Positions 5,425 through 7,037 of a stretch of 7,037 bases of DNA are shown piece by piece. The notes under the pieces were generated by a model. The model worked only from the letters and a program-made list of their open reading frames with translations. It was not told where the DNA came from and ran no database searches. Source of the stretch: Promethearchaeia archaeon (GTDB taxonomy: Archaea; Asgardarchaeota; Lokiarchaeia; Sigyniarchaeales; SOKP01); the NCBI GenBank assembly GCA_029856375.1, contig JAHQWX010000094.1, positions 1 to 7,037 on the forward strand. The letters run 5' to 3'. A program made the translations under genes and the position numbers. The stretch's first letter is position 1. Every line of letters starts with the position of its first letter.

Positions 5425-6627
5425 GTGCTTTTTTGGTGGGCTGATATAGCAGAAATATTAATTTTTGAGCCTTTAGAGCGCACTTTATGGTTAATAGCGA
5501 TAGTTATATTGCTACTATGCAACCTATATTATTTTTTTCGTAGTTTCAAGGTCGAAATGATAACTGAAAAGAGGGTAATGATGGGATTTGCTTCTTTTTT
5601 CTTGGGATTAGCTTTTACGAGGATTTTCTATTTCGTTAGTGATTTTTATTTAATTGGCGGAAATCGAGACGGTCATTTTTATTACGCCGATAAAAATAAT
5701 CCTTCAGAAATCGCTTTCATAATGTTGATGTTTGGAAACTCCAGTTTTCTAATAGGAATGACTTTTCTTTTTTTTACAGTCGAATTAGTTATAAAGCGTA
5801 CTAAATACATATTAACGTGCTGTAGCGCGCTTTCTATAGTCTTGCCGTTTATTGATGTTATGTTTGTTTTTATTTTAGTGCCTACATATATGTTTTTATA
5901 TATAGCGATCTTATTGTGGTTTGGTAGAAGCTCCAGTTTTGAATTTCAAACCGTTTCGGGGTTAATGATAACAGGTGGAATGTTATTATTAGTGGGGTCT
6001 TTTTTTTACGCAATGGCAGTTGATGAGACGATGAGCTTATCTATGCCTTTAATTATAACTCCAATTTTTTATATGGCTGGTGCGCTTTTCATTATCTCTC
6101 CTGCGTTTATTTCTCCAGAATTTTACTCTCGACCGTTAAAAAAATGGATTATCTTTCTTGTCGCATGTATATTCGTATCAATCCTTTGTTTAACCTTATT
6201 AATCTCATTGGGAATCGATTTTTGGTACTTCTTAGCGTTTCTTTTTGGGTTTTTTCTCTTTGCTTTTTTATCTGTATTTGCTTTATTTAATGTTATAAAA
6301 ACTACAAAGTCTCAAGAAGCCATTCAAGAACAAATTGATGAAAGCCAAGATATCCTGAGAATTTTTACAAAGCGTAGAAAGCTAACCGAAGAGGAAGTCT
6401 CTGTTTCTAAAGAGAAAAAAATCTGTTTAGTCTGTAAAGAGAAATTATCCCGCTCGATATATCTTTGCCCAGATTGCGACGCATTATACTGTAGTAGATG
6501 TGCTGGTGCCTTAAGTAGCTCAGAGAACGCTTGTTGGGTTTGTGAGACGCCCATTGACGACTCAAAACCAGTGAATGTTATTCACGAAATTGACGAAGAA
6601 TCCTTAGTGGTAAATGAAGATAAATAA
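5425..6627 (+). CDS. Polytopic membrane protein with C-terminal eight-cysteine RING-like zinc domain
   Basis: I do not recognise a named family. The 400-residue product has about nine hydrophobic segments, near residues 20-38, 52-76, 96-121, 128-147, 148-166, 179-198, 207-229, 241-262 and 265-291. A soluble tail follows. It has a charged linker at about 295-330 and eight cysteines at 334, 337, 348, 351, 356, 359, 370 and 373. Their spacing, CX2C-X10-CX2C-X4-CX2C-X10-CX2C, should bind two zinc ions; it resembles a cross-brace RING/FYVE layout or two tandem zinc ribbons. The acidic end is IDEESLVVNEDK. GTG at 5425 is used because TAG at 5419-5421 closes the frame upstream and this start keeps the first helix. 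A later ATG near 5557 (METs at residues 45 and 52) is possible. The gene is probably monocistronic, after a T-tract and convergent with the sialidase gene 19 bases away. Confidence 0.85.
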   Translation: MLFWWADIAEILIFEPLERTLWLIAIVILLLCNLYYFFRSFKVEMITEKRVMMGFASFFLGLAFTRIFYFVSDFYLIGGNRDGHFYYADKNNPSEIAFIMLMFGNSSFLIGMTFLFFTVELVIKRTKYILTCCSALSIVLPFIDVMFVFILVPTYMFLYIAILLWFGRSSSFEFQTVSGLMITGGMLLLVGSFFYAMAVDETMSLSMPLIITPIFYMAGALFIISPAFISPEFYSRPLKKWIIFLVACIFVSILCLTLLISLGIDFWYFLAFLFGFFLFAFLSVFALFNVIKTTKSQEAIQEQIDESQDILRIFTKRRKLTEEEVSVSKEKKICLVCKEKLSRSIYLCPDCDALYCSRCAGALSSSENACWVCETPIDDSKPVNVIHEIDEESLVVNEDK

Positions 6628-6646
6628 AGAGTGGTTTTCTATCTTA

Positions 6647-7037
6647 TTACAATTGATCTTGACCATTTGTTAGCCAAGTAAGGTCCACTGTAACGAATGT
6701 AATTGATTCACGGTAATCGTACCTTCCGGTCTCGAAAAGTACGCAAAGGGAATTATTTTCCAGCACCACAATTTGTGAATACGCTGAAGGTCCTTCATAT
6801 ACAAGTTTTGATACAGGCCAGCTATTTCCTTCGTCATAACTCATTCTAATTGTCAGATGGCCCCGAGATAAGCGATCGGGATTTGAAAAGAGCACCCGGC
6901 TTTTGGGCGTTTTTGTAAACCTATAAATCGAAGCCATGCAACCTGGATCTGTGAATTCTTTATCGAGATACCCGGGCTCCCATGTTTCACCCTCATCGTT
7001 GCTCCAAGCTACATATCTATATCCGTCCCTTGTTCGA
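6647..7037 (-). CDS. Sialidase-like protein (GH33/BNR), C-terminal part, 5' end beyond window
   Basis: Likely exo-sialidase of the six-bladed beta-propeller type, which releases terminal sialic acids from glycans. The frame is open from the window edge (about 7036) to TAA at 6647-6649, about 129 residues; the ATG at 6937 is internal. Two Asp-boxes are visible, SNDEGETW (6980-7003) and SYDEGNSW (6818-6841). Between them is the characteristic GCMASIYRF...RVLFSNP stretch. An Arg in the segment LSRGHLTIRM fits the third arginine of the catalytic triad. The Tyr of GPSAYS, 28 residues later, fits the nucleophile; the same 28-residue interval separates Arg342 and Tyr370 in the Micromonospora viridifaciens enzyme, from memory. 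The protein ends soon after VDLTWLT, as these enzymes do. No signal peptide can be judged. Base composition is higher in GC than in the neighbours, suggesting transfer. Confidence 0.85.
   Translation of the reverse strand, partial: RTRDGYRYVAWSNDEGETWEPGYLDKEFTDPGCMASIYRFTKTPKSRVLFSNPDRLSRGHLTIRMSYDEGNSWPVSKLVYEGPSAYSQIVVLENNSLCVLFETGRYDYRESITFVTVDLTWLTNGQDQL

Noticed and set aside
6324..6554. Minus-strand reading frame opposite the zinc-domain tail
   Set aside because: It mirrors the cysteine-rich coding region of the plus-strand gene and has no independent support.
1..7037. CRISPR array, tRNA or rRNA gene, insertion sequence
   Set aside because: No spaced direct repeats, cloverleaf, rRNA-like sequence, transposase motif or terminal inverted repeats were seen; the window is densely coding.

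Overview
This window looks like a fragment of an Asgard archaeal genome, most likely of the Lokiarchaeia type (inference). The support is an AT-rich sequence with archaeal TATA-like boxes, a histidyl-tRNA synthetase and pyrF pair, and a heterodisulfide-reductase gene pair in which four in-frame UGA codons sit exactly where the protein families have conserved cysteines. Downstream of that pair is an RNA hairpin with the core of a eukaryote-type SECIS element. UGA is a normal stop codon elsewhere (hisS ends with TGA) and Trp is written TGG, so these UGAs are best read as selenocysteine (Sec) rather than stops, frameshifts or a changed genetic code.

Layout, left to right. (1) 2-2271, plus strand: the nearly complete end of hisS overlapping pyrF by 4 bases, a translationally coupled pair. 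(2) 2251-2739, minus strand: a small four-helix membrane protein whose 3' end overlaps the 3' end of pyrF by 21 bases. (3) 2740-2911: a very AT-rich divergent promoter region. (4) 2912-5300, plus strand: hdrA (655 codons, Sec15 and Sec199) followed 4 bases later by mvhD/vhuD (138 codons, Sec14 and Sec65). Conventional gene calling would break hdrA into two pieces, lose its N-terminus and miss mvhD completely. (5) 5298-5398: SECIS-like hairpin, a palindrome that competes with its basal stem, and a T-tract terminator. (6) 5425-6627, plus strand: a polytopic membrane protein with a cytoplasm-type tail carrying eight cysteines in a RING-like pattern. (7) 6647-7037, minus strand: the C-terminal part of a sialidase with Asp-boxes, noticeably richer in GC than its neighbours.

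HdrA and MvhD would work together. In the known HdrABC-MvhADG complexes MvhD carries electrons from the hydrogenase (or formate dehydrogenase) to the FAD of HdrA, where they are bifurcated to ferredoxin and to HdrB. HdrB, HdrC and the hydrogenase subunits are not in this window. The most interesting biology is the two-gene operon with four UGA-Sec codons and only one recognisable SECIS, placed on the mvhD stop codon.
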